Position numbers and translations under genes: made by a program
The notes under the pieces: generated by a model
The model's database searches: none
What the model was told of the DNA's origin: nothing
Seen by the model: only the letters and a program-made list of their open reading frames with translations
Part shown: piece by piece, positions 34,094-47,042 of the stretch
Numbering within the stretch: position 1 is the first letter of the stretch
Layout of the letters: each line of letters opens with the position of its first letter
Assembly: GCF_038502225.1 (NCBI RefSeq)
Contig: NC_091378.1
Coordinates: 10,597,351 to 10,661,350, forward strand
Direction: 5' to 3'
Source of the DNA: Cherax quadricarinatus
Taxonomy: Eukaryota > Arthropoda > Malacostraca > Decapoda > Parastacidae
DNA length: 64,000 nucleotides

Positions 34094-34845
34094 TATTTAT
34101 TGTCGAAATTCATTTAATATTTTTTATTTAATACTATGGTATTTTACTACCTCTATTAGAAAAGAAATAAAGATTTAAAACATCATAGACTGCTACGTCT
34201 ATTTCAGTCTTGTTTCTTCTTCCTTCTTACCCTGAAGATGCTGTATTAATTTCTGACGCTTCTTCTAGTTTTCCTGTTCTATGGCGCTGAGTCTGGTTTA
34301 CCTGTCCACAGCTCTCGCTTGCTGACTCTTGCTTCTTTACATTAATTGCTGAACCATAGGTCCTCCCGTGTCTCTTATTTAGTGCTGCTGTGGGTTGATA
34401 CAAAATTTCGAGAGATAGTTCTTCGTTGGACTGGATTTCGAATTCAACATTCTTCTGCACTGTGCTAGAGGTTTAAACTCTTCATAGCCAGCTTTGCTTT
34501 ACTTAAGTCTTTGTTCACTTTTTCCTAATTTTTTTTTGGTATTACGAGCCTGGTCCATGGCCGGGCTCCAGAAGCAGAAAACTCTCGAAACTCATCAGAG
34601 CTATATTTACCAGGAAGAAAAAATAAACAAAGTGAGCGTCTACTCTGACAGGAGTTTTATTTAAAAAATTCTTAATCCATTACGTTTGATAGTAAGGTCG
34701 AAAGTCATTGGTTTATCTTCCTCTCTCACTAAATATACTCCAATATATATTTTTAAAGGGATTGATCGTAAGCCAGCTGAAGGTCTCGGTCAGATAACCA
34801 AAAGCTCCAGTGGCGGGTTATCATATAACCCACCACATCATATAA
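34089..34845. other. No gene; dispersed-repeat copy at 34770-34840
   Basis: A 77-codon minus frame (34227-34460) has no recognisable domain. gagcctggtccatggccgggctcc near 34547 resembles the 3' end of the LINE at 44698-47042. The segment 34770-34840 is the inverted partner of the repeat at 18570-18650. Confidence 0.45.
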
Positions 34846-37800
34846 CACTTGTTAAAGTGCTGACACTTAGTAGTGTTCTGACACTTAGTAGAGTGCTGAC
34901 AGTAATGTGCTAACACCTGGTACTGTGTTGACACTTGGTCGTGTGATAACACTTAGAAGTGTGCTGACAGTTGGGAGTGTGCCGATACTTTGTAGTGTGT
35001 TTCACTTGCTAAAATGCTGATACTTAGGGTGTGCTGACAGTTAGGGGTGTACTGACATTTGGGGGGGTGCTGACAGTTGGGGTGTGCTGACACTTAGGGT
35101 GTGCTGACACTTGGGGTGTGCTGACACTTAAAGTACGCTTGCACTTGGGGGTGTTCTGACACTTAGGGTGCGCTTACACTTGGGGTGTGCTGACACTTGG
35201 GGTGTGCTGACACTTGAGGTGCACTTACACTTGGGGTGTGCTGACACTTGGGGTGTGCTGACACTTAGGATGTGTTGACACTTGTGATGTGCTGGCACTT
35301 GGGGTGTGCTGACACTTAGGGTGTGCTGACACTTAGGGTGTGCTGACACTTGGGGTGTGCTGACACTTGGGGTGTGCTGGCACTTGGGGTGTGCTAACAC
35401 TTGGGGTGTGCTAACACTTGGGGTGTGCTAACACTTGGGGTGTGCTAACACTTGGGGTGTGCTAACACTTGGGGTGTGCTGACACTTGGGGTGTGCTAAC
35501 ACTTGGGGTGTGCTAACACTTGGGGTGTGCTGACACTTAGGGAGTGCTGACACTTAGGGTGTGCTAACACTTGGGGTATGCTGACACATGGGGTGTGCTG
35601 ACACTTAGGGTGTGCTGACACTTGGGGTGTGCTGACACTTGGGGTGTGCTGACACTTGGGGTGTGCTAACACTTGGGGTGTGCTGACACTTAGGGTGTGT
35701 TGACACTTAGGGTGTGCTGACACTTGGGGTATGCTGACACTTGGGGTGTGTTAACACTTCGGGTGTGCTGACACTTAGGGTGTGCTGACACTTAGAGTGT
35801 GCTGACACTTGGGGTGTGCTGACACTTGGGGTGTGCTGACACTTAGGGTGTGCTAACACTTGTGATGTGCTGACACTTAGGGTGTGCTGACACTTGGGGT
35901 GTGATGACACTTGGGGTGTGCTGACACTTGGGGTGTGCTGACACTTGGGGTGTGCTGACACTTGGGGTGTGCTGACACTTGGGGTGTGCTGACACTTGGG
36001 GTGTGCTGATACTTAGGGTGTGCTGACACTTGGGGTGTGCTAACACTTGGGGTGTGCTGACACTTAGGGTGTGCGGACACTTAGGGTGTGCTGACACTTG
36101 GGGTGTGCTGACACTTGGGGTGTGCTGACACTTGGGGTGTGCTGACACTTGGGGTGTGCTGATGCTTAGGGTGTGCTGACACTTGGGGTGTGCTAACACT
36201 TGGGGTGTGCTGATACTTAGGGTGTGCTGACACTTGGGGTGTGCTAACACTTGGGGTGTGCTGACACTTGGGGTGTGCTGACACTTAGGGTGTGCTGAAA
36301 CTTAGGGTGTGCTAACACTTGGGGTGTGCTGACACTTGGGGTGTGCTGACACTTGAGGTGCGCTTACACTTGGAGTGTGCTGACACTTGGGGTGTGCTGA
36401 CACTTAGGGTGTGCTGACACTTGTGATGTGCTGACACTTGGGGTGTGCAGACACTTGGGGTGTGCTGGCACTTTGGGTGTGCTGACACTTGGGGTGTGCT
36501 AACACTTGGGGTGTGCTGACACTTAGGGTGTGCTGACACTTAGGGTGTGCTGACACTTGGGGTGTGCTGACACTTAGGGTGTGCTGACACTTGTGATGTG
36601 CTGACACTTAGGGTGTACTGACACTTAGAGTGTGCTGACACTTGGGGTGTGCTGACACTTGGGGTGTGCTAACACTTGGGGTGTGCTAACACTTGGGGTG
36701 TGCTGACACTTAGGGTGTGATGACACTTGGGGTGTGCTGACACTTGGGGTGTGCTGACACTTGGGGTGTGCTGACACTTGGGGTGTGCTGACACTTAGGG
36801 TGTGCTGACACTTAGGGTGTGCTGAAACTTAGGGTGTGCTAACACTTGGGGTGTGCTGACACTTGAGGTGAACTTACACTTGGAGTGTGCTGACACTTGG
36901 GGTGTGCTGACACTTAGGGTGTGCTGACACTTGTGATGTGCTGACACTTGGGGTGTGCTGACACTTGGGGTGTGCTGATACTTAGGGTGTGCTGACACTT
37001 GGGGTGTGCTAACACTTGGGGTGTGCTGACACTTAGGGTGTGCTAACACTTGGGCTGTGCTGACACTTAGGGTGTGCTGACACTTAGGGTGTGATGACAC
37101 TTGGGGTATGCTGACACTTGGGGTGTGCCGACACTTGGGGTGTGCTGACACTTGGGGTGTGCTGACACTTGGGGTGTGCTGACACTTAGGGTGTGCTGAA
37201 ACTTAGAGTGTGCTGACACTTGGGGTGTGCTGACACTTGGGGTGTGCTGACGCTTGAGGTGCGCTTACACTTGGAGTGTGCTGACACTTGGGGTGTGCTG
37301 ACACTTAGGGTGTGCTGACACTTGTGATGTGCTGACACTTTGGGTGTGCTGACACTTGGGGTGTGCTGATACTTAGGGTGTGCTGACACTTGGAGTGTGC
37401 TAACACTTGGGGTGTGCTGACACTTAGGGTGTGCGGACACTTAGGGTGTGCTGACACTTGGGATGTGCTGACACTTGGGGTGTGCTGACACTTGGTGTGT
37501 GCTAACACTTGGGGTGTGCTGATACTTAGGGTGTGCTGACACTTGGGGTGTACTAACACTTGGGGTGTGCTGACACTTGGGGTGTGCTGACACTTAGGGT
37601 GTGCGGACACTTAGGGTGTGATGACACTTGGGGTGTGCTGACACTTGGGGTGTGCTAACACTTGGGATGTGCTGACACTTAGGGTGTGATGACACTTGGG
37701 GTGTGCTGACACTTGGGGTGTGCTGACACTTGGGGTGTGCTGACACTTGGAGTGTGCTAACACTTGGGGTGTGCTGACACTTAGGGTGTGCTGACACTTG

Positions 37801-40800
37801 GGGTGTGCTAACACTTGGGGTGTGCTGACACTTAGGGTGTGCTGAAACTTAGGGTGTGCTAACACTTGGGGTGTGCTGACACTTGGGGTGTGCTGACACT
37901 TGAGGTGTGCTTACACTTGGAGTGTGCTGACACTTGGGGTGTGCTGATACTTAGGGTGTGCTGACACTTGTGATGTGCTGACACTTGGGGTGTGCTGATA
38001 CTTAGGGTGTGCTGACACTTGGGGTGTGCTAACACTTCGGTTGTGCTGACACTTAGGGTGTGCGGACACTTAGGGTGTGCTGACACTTGGGGTGTGCTAA
38101 CACTTGGGGTGTGCTGACACTTAGGGTGTGTGGACACTTAGGGTGTGATGACACTTGGGGTGTGCTGACACTTGGGGTGTGCTGACACTTGGGGTGTGCT
38201 GACACTTGGAGTGTGCTAACACTTGGGGTGTGCTGACACTTGGGGTGTGCTGACACTTAGGGTGTGCTGACACTTGGGTTGTGCTGACACTTGGGGTGTG
38301 CTGACACTTGGGGTGTGCTGACACTTGGGGTGTGCTGACATTTGGGGTGTGCTGACACTTGGGGTGTGCTGACACTTGGGGTGTGCTGACACTTAGGGTG
38401 TGCTGACACTTGGGGTGTGCTAACACTTGGGGTGTGCTGACACTTGGGGTGTGCTGACACTTAGGGTGTGCTGACACTTGGGTTGTGCTGACACTTGGGG
38501 TGTGCTGACACTTGGGGTGTGCTGACACTTAGGGTGTGCTGACACTTGTGATGTGCTGACACTTGGGGTGTGCTGATACTTAGGGTGTGCTGACACTTGG
38601 GGTGTGCTAACACTTGGGGTGTGCTGACACTTAGGGTGTGCTAACACTTGGGCTGTGCTGACACTTAGGGTGTGCTGACACTTAGGGTGTGATGACACTT
38701 GGGGTATGCTGACACTTGGGGTGTGCTGACACTTGGGGTGTGCTGACACTTGGGGTGTGCTGACACTTGGGGTGTGCTGACACTTAGGGTGTGCTGAAAC
38801 TTAGAGTGTGCTGACACTTGGGGTGTGCTGACACTTGGGGTGTGCTGACGCTTGAGGTGCGCTTACACTTGGAGTGTGCTGACACTTGGGGTGTGCTGAC
38901 ACTTAGGGTGTGCTGACACTTGTGATGTGCTGACACTTTGGGTGTGCTGACACTTGGGGTGTGCTGATACTTAGGGTGTGCTGACACTTGGGGTGTGCTA
39001 ACACTTGGGGTGTGCTGACACTTAGGGTGTGCGGACACTTAGGGTGTGCTGACACTTGGGGTGTGCTGACACTTGGGGTGTGCTGACACTTGGGGTGTGC
39101 TGACACTTGGGGTGTGCTGATACTTAGGTGTGCTGACACTTGGGGTGTGCTAACACTTGGGGTGTGCTGATACTTAGGGTGTGCTGACACTTGGGGTGTG
39201 CTAACACTTGGGGTGTGCTGACACTTGGGGTGTGCTGACACTTAGGGTGTGCGGACACTTAGGGTGTGATGACACTTGGGGTGTGCTGACACTTGGGGTG
39301 TGCTAACACTTGGGGTGTGCTGACACTTAGGGTGTGCGGACTCTTAGGGTGTGATGACACTTGGGGTGTGCTGACACTTGGGGTGTGCTGACACTTGGGG
39401 TGTGCTGACACTTGGAGTGTGCTAACACTTGGGGTGTGCTGACACTTAGGGTGTGCTAACACTTGGGGTGTGCTGATACTTAGGGTGTGCTGACACTTGG
39501 GGTGTGCTAACACTTGGGGTGTGCTGACACTTGGGGTGTGCTGACACTTAGGGTGTGCGGACACTTAGGGTGTGATGACACTTGGGGTGTGCTGACACTT
39601 GGGGTGTGCTAACACTTGGGGTGTGCTGACACTTAGGGTGTGCGGACTCTTAGGGTGTGATGACACTTGGGGTGTGCTGACACTTGGGGTGTGCTGACAC
39701 TTGGGGTGTGCTGACACTTGGAGTGTGCTAACACTTGGGGTGTGCTGACACTTAGGGTGTGCTGACACTTGGGGTGTGCTAACACTTGGGGTGTGCTGAC
39801 ACTTAGGGTGTGCTGAAACTTAGGGTGTGCTAACACTTGGGGTGTGCTGACACTTGGGGTGTGCTGACACTTGAGGTGCGCTTACACTTGGAGTGTGCTG
39901 ACACTTGGGGTGTGCTGATACTTAGGGTGTGCTGACACTTGTGATGTGCTGACACTTGGGGTGTGCTGATACTTAGGGTGTGCTGACACTTGGGGTGTGC
40001 TAACACTTGGGGTGTGCTGACACTTAGGGTGTGCGGACACTTAGGGTGTGCTGACACTTGGGGTGTGCTAACACTTGGGGTGTGCTGACACTTAGGGTGT
40101 GTGGACACTTAGGGTGTGATGACACTTGGGGTGTGCTGACACTTGGGGTGTGCTGACACTTGGGGTGTGCTGACACTTGGAGTGTGCTAACACTTGGGGT
40201 GTGCTGACACTTGGGGTGTGCTGACACTTAGGGTGTGCTGACACTTGGGTTGTGCTGACACTTGGGGTGTGCTGACACTTGGGGTGTGCTGACACTTGGG
40301 GTGTGCTGACATTTGGGGTGTGCTGACACTTGGGGTGTGCTGACACTTGGGGTGTGCTGACACTTAGGGTGTGCTGACACTTTGGGTGTGCTGACACTTG
40401 GGGTGTGCTAACACTTGGGGTGTGCTGACACTTAGGGTGTGCTGACACTTATGGTGTGATGACACTTGGGGTGTGCTGACATATGGGGTGTCATGACACT
40501 TGGGGTGTGCTGACACTTGTAGTGTGCTGACACTTGGGGTGTGCCGACACTTAGGGTGTGCTGACACTTAGGGTGTGCTGACACTTGGGGTGTGCTAACA
40601 CTTGGGGTGTGCTAACACTTGGGGTGTGCTGACACTTAGGGTGTGCTGACACTTGGGTGTGCTGACACTTGGGGTGTGCTGACACTTGGGGTGTGCTGAC
40701 ACTTGGGGTGTGCTGACATTTGGGGTGTGCTGACACTTGGGGTGTGCTGACACTCGGGGTGTGCTGACACTTGGGGTGTGCTGACACTTAGGGTGTGCTG

Positions 40801-40804
40801 ACAC
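34846..40804. repeat. 17-bp satellite array, about 350 copies
   Basis: Unit ACACTTGGGGTGTGCTG, with common variants acacttagggtgtgctg, gtgctaac, gtgcggac and cttgtgatgtg. The left edge (34846-35060) is degraded and the right edge is sharp. The rare variant gaggtgcgcttacacttggagtg marks larger units at about 36356, 36863 (gaggtgaac), 37254, 37902, 38848 and 39871. The block near 37860-38400 recurs at 39831-40370, offset about 1971 bp. Long minus frames (VSAHPKCQHTPSVSTPQ) arise because three units are 51 bp; they are not genes. Confidence 0.97.
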
Positions 40805-41211
40805 AATATGGTTGTATAGAGACTAGTTCTCTGCATCACTATATTAATTATCAAGCACTAACAATAAGACAACACATACAGGAGCAGTGACTCGACCCTA
40901 GCAACCACATATAAGTACAGCACCTGGGTAATATAAGGTAGTCACCTCTGGTCCATGGAAGGGGAGGGTACTCCCCATTCTTTCCCAGCAACTACGCATG
41001 AGTGGGACGTAGAATAATGGAGACAGAATGACGTGATACATGTGACGACGAAGTGTTTTTTTTTTTTTTTTTTTTTTTTTATGGGTAGAGGAACATGTTT
41101 TAATGGGTGGGGGTTTAATGTGGGTAAAATATATGGGAGGAGGGTAAGCACTCTTCTGTTCATTCCTTTCCTGCCATTGTTCTGCTTGTTCTGGTTCCTG
41201 TATCTCTGTTA
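40805..41211. other. Flank with a T-tract and LINE-tail scrap
   Basis: caggagcagtgactcgaccctagcaaccacatataagtac (about 40878-40918) resembles the 3' UTR of the CA-tailed LINE. A run of about 24 T lies at 41057-41080. No gene. Confidence 0.5.
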
Positions 41212-41922
41212 AACCAAGACAGCAATGCCTAAGCGTACGTAATAAGGCAAATAGATTACTGGGATTTATATCAAGAAGTGTAAGCAACAGAAGTCCAGAG
41301 GTCATACTGCAGCTTTATACATCATTAGTAAGGCCTCACCTAGATTATGCAGCTCAGTTCTGGTCTCCGTATTACAAAATGGACATAAATTCGTTAGAAA
41401 ATATTCAGCGTAGGATGACTAAATTAATACATAGCATTAGAAATCTTCCTTATGAAGAAAGATTGAAGACTCTTAAGTTACATTCACTTGTTAGACGAAG
41501 AATGAGGGGAGACCTGATCGAAGTGTATAAGTGGAAGATAGGTATTAATAAAGGGGATATTAATAAGGTCTTGAGGATGTCTCTCCAAGAGAGAACCCGC
41601 AGTAATGGATTTAAATTAGATAAGTTTAGATTTAGAAAGGACATAGGAAAGTATTGGTTTGGAAATAGGGTAGTTGATGAGTGGAACAGTCTACCTAGTT
41701 GGGTTATTGAGGCTGGGACTTTGGGTAGTTTCAAATCTAGGTTGGATAAGTACATGAGTGGGAGGGGTTGGATTTGAGTGGGACTTTCACATCAGAGCTT
41801 ATTTCTTGGGTGGCATTGAAAATTGGGCAAATGTTTTGTTAGTGGGATGAATTGTAAAGGACCTGCCTAGTATGGGCCAGCAGGCCTCCTGCAGTGTTCC
41901 TCCTTTCTTATGTTCTTATGTT
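41212..41922 (+). pseudogene. CR1-related LINE, 3' fragment of another subfamily
   Basis: Encodes the RT C-terminal region: NKANRLLGFISRSVSNRSPEVI, LYTSLVRPHLDYAAQFWSPYYK, then an open frame from ATG 41379 to 41777 with MDINSLENIQRRMTKLI, LERRRMRGDLIEVYKWK and GNRVVDEWNSLPSWVIEAGTLGSFKSRLDKYM. The last part aligns with the end of the intact CR1 ORF2 at roughly 75% by eye. The 3' UTR ends ttcctcctttcttatgttcttatg, the CR1 octamer tail. 5' truncated; no RT core. Confidence 0.85.
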
Positions 41923-41985
41923 AACAGCGCTGTATAGTCCTTGTGGCTTAGCGCTTCTTTTTTGATTATAATAATAATAATCTGT
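41923..41985 (+). mobile_element. SINE 3' tail with (AAT)n
   Basis: gcgctgtatagtccttgtggcttagcgcttcttttttgattataataataat: the conserved SINE 3' block, directly after the CR1 tail. Confidence 0.7.
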
Positions 41986-42206
41986 TATAACAATTTGTTT
42001 GTCCTTGTCTGTATTGTCCTTTGTTGAGATTTTTATAGCTTTTGTATCCCTGGTTCTGAGTTCTGTTTTGTTCCACTGATCTTATTTGTTCTTTGGAACC
42101 AAAAATAAGAAGACTCCTTTTTTTTCTCATGATTATTTCTAGCTGCTTCCTCAACTCTATTATGTATTTTAGCCGTAGCAGCTGCTTCGTCCTTCCTGTG
42201 TATGTG

Positions 42207-43531
42207 TGTTTGTACTCACCTAGTTATACTCACCTAGTTGAGGTTTCAGGGGTCGAGTCACAGCTCCTGGCCCCGCCTCTTCACTGGTCGCTACTAGGTC
42301 ACTCTTCCTGCTCCAGGAGCTTCATCATACCTTTAAAGTTATGTATGGATCCTGCCTCCACTACATTACTTCCTAGACTATTTCACTTCCTGACAATTCT
42401 GAAACTGAAGAAATACTTCTTAACATCTCTGTGATTCATATGAGTCTTCAACTTCCAACTGTGACCCTTTGTTGCTGTGTCTCATCTCTGGAACATCCTG
42501 TCTCTGTCCACCTTGTCGATTCCTTTCAATATTTCATATGTCGTTATCACATCCCCCTATCTCTCCTGTCTTCCAGTGTCGTCAGCTTGATTTTCCTTAA
42601 CATCTCGTCGTAGGACATACCACTTAGCTCCGGGACTACTCTTGCTGCAAACCTCTGCACTTTCTCTACTTTCCTTACGTGCTTGGATAGGTGTGGGTTC
42701 GATAGGTCTGTTGAAGATTGTTATTAGTGGCACACACACAATTCCTCTGTTCCCTTTCTGAGGACATATGGAGAGATGTTATGTGGGCTCACCCCCTTGG
42801 AGGTATTTAGATCGCATTGCAGTTGAGTACACTAGCACTTGCTGGTATACTCAACTGCCTCGGTTTGCTCGACGCCTTTCTGTTTCCTCGTGTTGAGTTC
42901 TTCACATACTTCTTAATCATTCTTTGTGAGCTCCCCACCTTCCTACCTTAGCCTGATTGTCTGGTCCTTGACTGTTGTTTTCCTCCTGATGGAGCTGTAT
43001 AACAACTCTGGGTCAGATATGGTATTCGATACTATGTTATTTTCATATTGCCAATGATCCTTCCTCCTTATCATAAATATTCGTTTCTAGCTCTTCGGCT
43101 CAACATTTTTTCCTGACTCCTATGCCTTCTATATTTTTCCCATGCTGTAGAACACTTGGTTTTGGCCTCGCTACACCTCCGAGCCAACCATGGGTTCACT
43201 ATGGTCTACCCATTATTTCCGTTGCCCCTAGGTACGATCTTCTCTGCCTCCCTGCACTATGGACACGTGTTCCATCATTTCGTTTACTGTCTTTCCTTCT
43301 AGTTCTCTTCATCACTGCACCTCATACAGAAATTGTCTCATGCCTGTGTAGTCCCCTGTTTTGAAGCTTAGGTTCTCCCCTCCTTCCTGTGCTGCTTCGC
43401 TCTCCACTGTTAACTTTACAAAGTATTTGAAACTCAGAACTACATGGTCACTAGTGCTGAGGAGCAATTTTATATGAAATGTCCTCTATGTTGGAACTGC
43501 TCAAGGTGAATGAAGTCCAGCCTTACTGGTT

Positions 43532-43566
<35 letters not shown>

Positions 43567-44572
43567 TGTGTCTCTTAACATGTTGATGCATAAAGTTTTC
43601 TAGTACCGACTCCAGCATCTTACACCTCCATATTTCTGCTCCACTATGTGGCTTCAGGTTTTCCCAGTCAATCTCTTTGTTGTTAAAGTCCTCCATGACG
43701 AGTAACTTTGCCCTGCCCATGTGGCCCTTCTGGCCATGTCAGCAAGTGTATACACTATTTCTCTGTTGCTTCTGTTGTACTCTTGTACTGGTCTGTTGTT
43801 ATTCAGTGGTGGGATGTAAATCACTGCTGTCACCGCCTTATGACTCCCGGTATTGTATAGTCATCTGAAGGTAAGGCGTTATTTTATAAGATGCTACTGT
43901 AATGGTGGTATTTGTGATGGGATGGGGGTGGTGGGTGTGTAGTATGGTTTGTTTTGGGTTACTGTTGTGAGCTGGGATCAGGAGCAAGGAGTTGAAGGGG
44001 TTCTGTGGTCGGCTCTGTGAGTGGTTGTGATAGGTGGGCCCCTTGAAGCTGATCTTTCCTTCCTGTCTATGCTTGTCCTGTCTCTCCTTCCTGCTTCTGA
44101 TATCTTCATACTGTCTCTCAGTTGCTCCTCTTGTTCTGTCGGGGTCGAGGTACACCTGGCAGTACTTTTGCGAGTATTTTATTAGTGGTTTTTGCTGCAG
44201 GATCCTGTTTTTTACTATTTCTGTCGTGAATGTCAGTTTGAGTGACTTTTTCCCTTATATACCAGCCAAGTCTTTGAAGTGGCTAATGCGCCAGTCTTAG
44301 GTTTTATGACTCTCTGATCATGGGTTCTAACCCCACCCGTGGTATGGCAAATCTCTGAAAATTGTCAGCTGTGATATGTCCTTCCCTTCTGTTATTATGA
44401 TGATAATTTTAATTTCGTTTTCCTTCCCCTGTCCCTGTTGTCTTTTATCCAAAGTCCTACCTTCTGCCTCCTGAAGCCCATGAATAATTATTGACCTCTC
44501 CCTCTCCTCTTCCCATTTCTTTTCCTTCTGTATCTCTTGATCCAGTTTAAGCATCTCCTTTGCTGTATGTGT
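42207..44572 (-). pseudogene. CA-tailed LINE, minus copy M1, internally deleted
   Basis: The 3' end at 42207 reads (minus) ctcaactaggtgagtataactaggtgagtac then CA-rich. The C-terminal RT region runs to about 42715, where the RT core is deleted. The connector and endonuclease regions follow (LLVMEDFNNKEIDWENL near 43680), then ORF1 (about 43838-44565) with KEKKWEEERERSIIIHGLQEAEGR and KNRILQQKPLIKYSQKY. A tRNA-derived SINE interrupts ORF1, and a (TC)n tract the endonuclease. This copy shows that ORF1 begins with a coiled, charged segment and an RRM-like IIIHGL strand. Its 5' end abuts (GT)n. Confidence 0.75.
44265..44360 (+). mobile_element. tRNA-derived SINE inside LINE M1
   Basis: TGGCTAATGCG (44280-44290) is a near-match A box, and GGTTCTAACC (44323-44332) a near-match B box, followed by ccgtggtatggcaaatct as in the copy at 1447-1530. 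It splits the ORF1 relic of M1. Confidence 0.6.
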
Positions 44573-44596
44573 ACCTGTGTGTGTGTGTGTATGTGT

Positions 44597-44690
<94 letters not shown>
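44573..44690. repeat. (GT)n microsatellite
   Basis: About 118 bp of GT, interrupted twice by acct near its left end. It sits between the 5' ends of two LINEs in opposite orientation. Confidence 0.95.
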
Positions 44691-44691
<1 letters not shown>

Positions 44692-44734
44692 TGTGTGTAC
44701 ACGCATAGGGGTCCTGATCAGTAGAATGCATGTA

Positions 44735-45731
44735 CCTATGAAGGTGTCTTTACAAAATACAACTTCAACAACAAGAACATCAACTGGGACCAGGTAAACC
44801 ATGTCCTAAACGAAACATGTTGGGAAGATATCTTAAATGACATGGATCCAAACCAGTGCCTTGAAAGGATCAACTTCCTCGCAGCTGAAGCATGTTCTAA
44901 GCATATTCCCCTAAGAAAGAAGAAGAGCAGGAGTAAACTGGAGAGAGAAAGACGCTCCCTCTACAGAAGACGACAAAGAGTCACTGAGCTCCTCAGGAGT
45001 GCTAGAATATCTGATACACGAAAGGAGGCGCTGACCAGGGAAGTGGAAACTATCGAACTTAAGTTAAATGACTCTTACAGGAACTAGGAGAGGCAGGAGG
45101 AGCTTAAAACTATTAGTGAAATTGAAAGAAATTCAAAATATTTCTTTTCATATGCCAAAAACAAGGCAAATACCACATCTAGTATCGGGCCCTTACTCAG
45201 ACAGAATGGGACTTACACAGATGACAACAAGGAAATGAGTGAAATATTGAAATCCCAGTACGACTCTGTGTTTAGTGAACCACTAATCAGTCTGAGGATC
45301 GACGACCCAAATGATTTCTTCATGAATGAGCCTCAAAACTCAATAAATGTATGCTAGATTTCCGACATTACCCTAACTCCGATAGATTTCGAAAAAGTCA
45401 TTGATAACATGCCCATGCACTCAGCTCCGGGCCCAGACTCGTGGAACTCTGTTTTCATTAAGAACTGCAAAAAACCCTTCTCGCGTGACCTAAGTACACT
45501 ATAGAGGAGGAGCTTGGACATGGGTGAAATCCCACAGTCACTTAAAACAACGGATATAGCCCCACTCCATAAAGGTGGCGGCAAAGCATTAGCTAAGAAC
45601 TATAGACCAATAGCTCTGACGTCCCACATCATAAAAATCTTTGAAAGAGTGCTAAGAAGCAGGATTGCAAATTACCTGGATTCCCAAAATCTGCACAATG
45701 CAAGGCAACATGGGTTCAGGGCAGGTCGCTC
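44735..45731 (+). pseudogene. LINE ORF2 middle region, broken
   Basis: Connector and RT fingers: WEDILNDMDPNQCLERINFLAAEAC, SYAKNKANTTSSIGPL, then APGPDSWN, SLKTTDIAPLHKGGGKALAKNYRPIALTSHIIKIFERVL and ARQHGFRAGRS. Stops are at about 45085, 45355 and 45500, and a frameshift at about 45730 separates it from the next segment. Confidence 0.8.
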
Positions 45732-47012
45732 ATGATCTCACAACTTCTGGATCACTATGATATGGCCTTGGATGCACTGGAAGAAAATCAGAATGCAGAT
45801 GTAATATACACAGACTTTGCAAAAGCATTTGACAAATGCGATCATGACGTAATAGCCCATAAAATACGTGCTAAAGGAATAACTGGGAAAGTGGGGAGAT
45901 GGATCTTCAACTTCCTAACAAATCGAACACAAAGAGTAGTGGTCAACAGAGTTAAATCGGAGGCTGCCTTAGTGAAGAGCTCTGTTCCACAAGGCACAGT
46001 ACTCGCCCCCATCTTATTCCTCATCCTCATATCAGACATAGACAGAGATATGCATCACAGCACCGTATCATCCTTTGCGGATGATACTAGGATCTGCATG
46101 AGGCTGTTATCTGCTGAGGACGCGGTTAACTTCCAAGAAGGTATAAACAAAGTTTTCCAGTGGGCAACGGTAAACAATATGATGTTCAATGAGGACAAAT
46201 TCCAACTACTCCGTTATGGAAAACTGGAGGAGATAATAACTAGAACAGAGTATACTACAGACTCTGGCCATACAATAGAGCGGAAAAATAATGTAAGGGA
46301 CCTGGGAGTAGTAATGTCTGAGGATCTCACTTTCAAGGATCACAACAGTGCCACGATCGCACGTGCAAAGAAAATGATAGGATGGATAATGAGAACGTTC
46401 CACAAGAGAGATGCCAAGCCAATGATGATCTTTTTCAAATCACTTGTTCTCTCTAGGCTGGAATACTGCTGTACATTAACATCTTCATTCAAAGCAGGTG
46501 AAATCGCAGATCTAGAGAGTGTACAGAGATTCTTTACTGCACGTATAAGTTCTGTCAAGCACCTTAACTACTGGGAATGCTTGGAAGCACTTGACGTGTG
46601 CTCGTTGGAACGCAGGAGGGAGAGATATATCATAATCTACACTTGGAAAATCCTGGAAGGAATGGTCCCAAATCTGCACACACAAATCACTCCCTACGAA
46701 AGTAAAAGACTGGGCAGGCGATGCAAAATGCCGCCAATTAAAAGTAGGGGCGCCACTGGTACACTAAGGGAAAACACCATAAGTGTCCGGGGCCCAAGAC
46801 TGTTCAACAGCCTCCCATCAAGTATTAGGGGAATTGCCAATAAACCCCTGGCTGCCTTCAAGAGAGAGCTGGACAGATACCTAAAGTCAGTGCCGGATCA
46901 GCCGGGCTGTGGCTCGTACGTTGGACTGCGTGCGGCCAGCAGTAACAGCTTAGTGGATCAGGCCCTGATCCATCGGGAGGTCTGGTCATGGACCGGGCAG
47001 CGGGGGCGTTGA
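45732..47012 (+). pseudogene. LINE reverse transcriptase palm to C-terminus
   Basis: A 427-codon open frame in a 5'-truncated LINE. VIYTDFAKAFDKCDH is motif A, SSVPQGTVLAPILFLILISDI motif B and SSFADDTRI motif C (FADD). The thumb follows, then LVLSRLEYCCTL, LESVQRFFTARI, LERRRERYIIIYTWKILEG, GPRLFNSLPSSIRG and FKRELDRYLKSVPDQPGCGSY. The RT catalytic residues are intact, but fingers and endonuclease lie in another, broken frame upstream. No host role is suggested. Confidence 0.85.
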
Positions 47013-47042
47013 TCCCCGGAATAACCTCCAGGTATCCAGGTA

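Larger units (their letters stand above)
44698..47042 (+). mobile_element. LINE of a different Jockey/CR1-like family, 5' truncated
   Basis: Starts at the (GT)n border. Coding relics begin YEGVFTKYNFNNKNINWDQV at about 44735. The 3' end reads gttgatccccggaataacctccaggtatccaggtaacc at 47042. There the minus-strand LINE M2 3' end begins without spacer. Confidence 0.8.

Noticed and set aside
34227..34460. Possible upstream exon of the transporter
   Set aside because: The 77 codons are polar, with no membrane segment or MFS motif, and lack clear splice sites.
35128..40854. Many minus-strand frames with SAHPKCQHTPSVSTPQ repeats
   Set aside because: Three 17-bp units make 51 bp, so frames stay open by arithmetic; they are interrupted at random and match no family.
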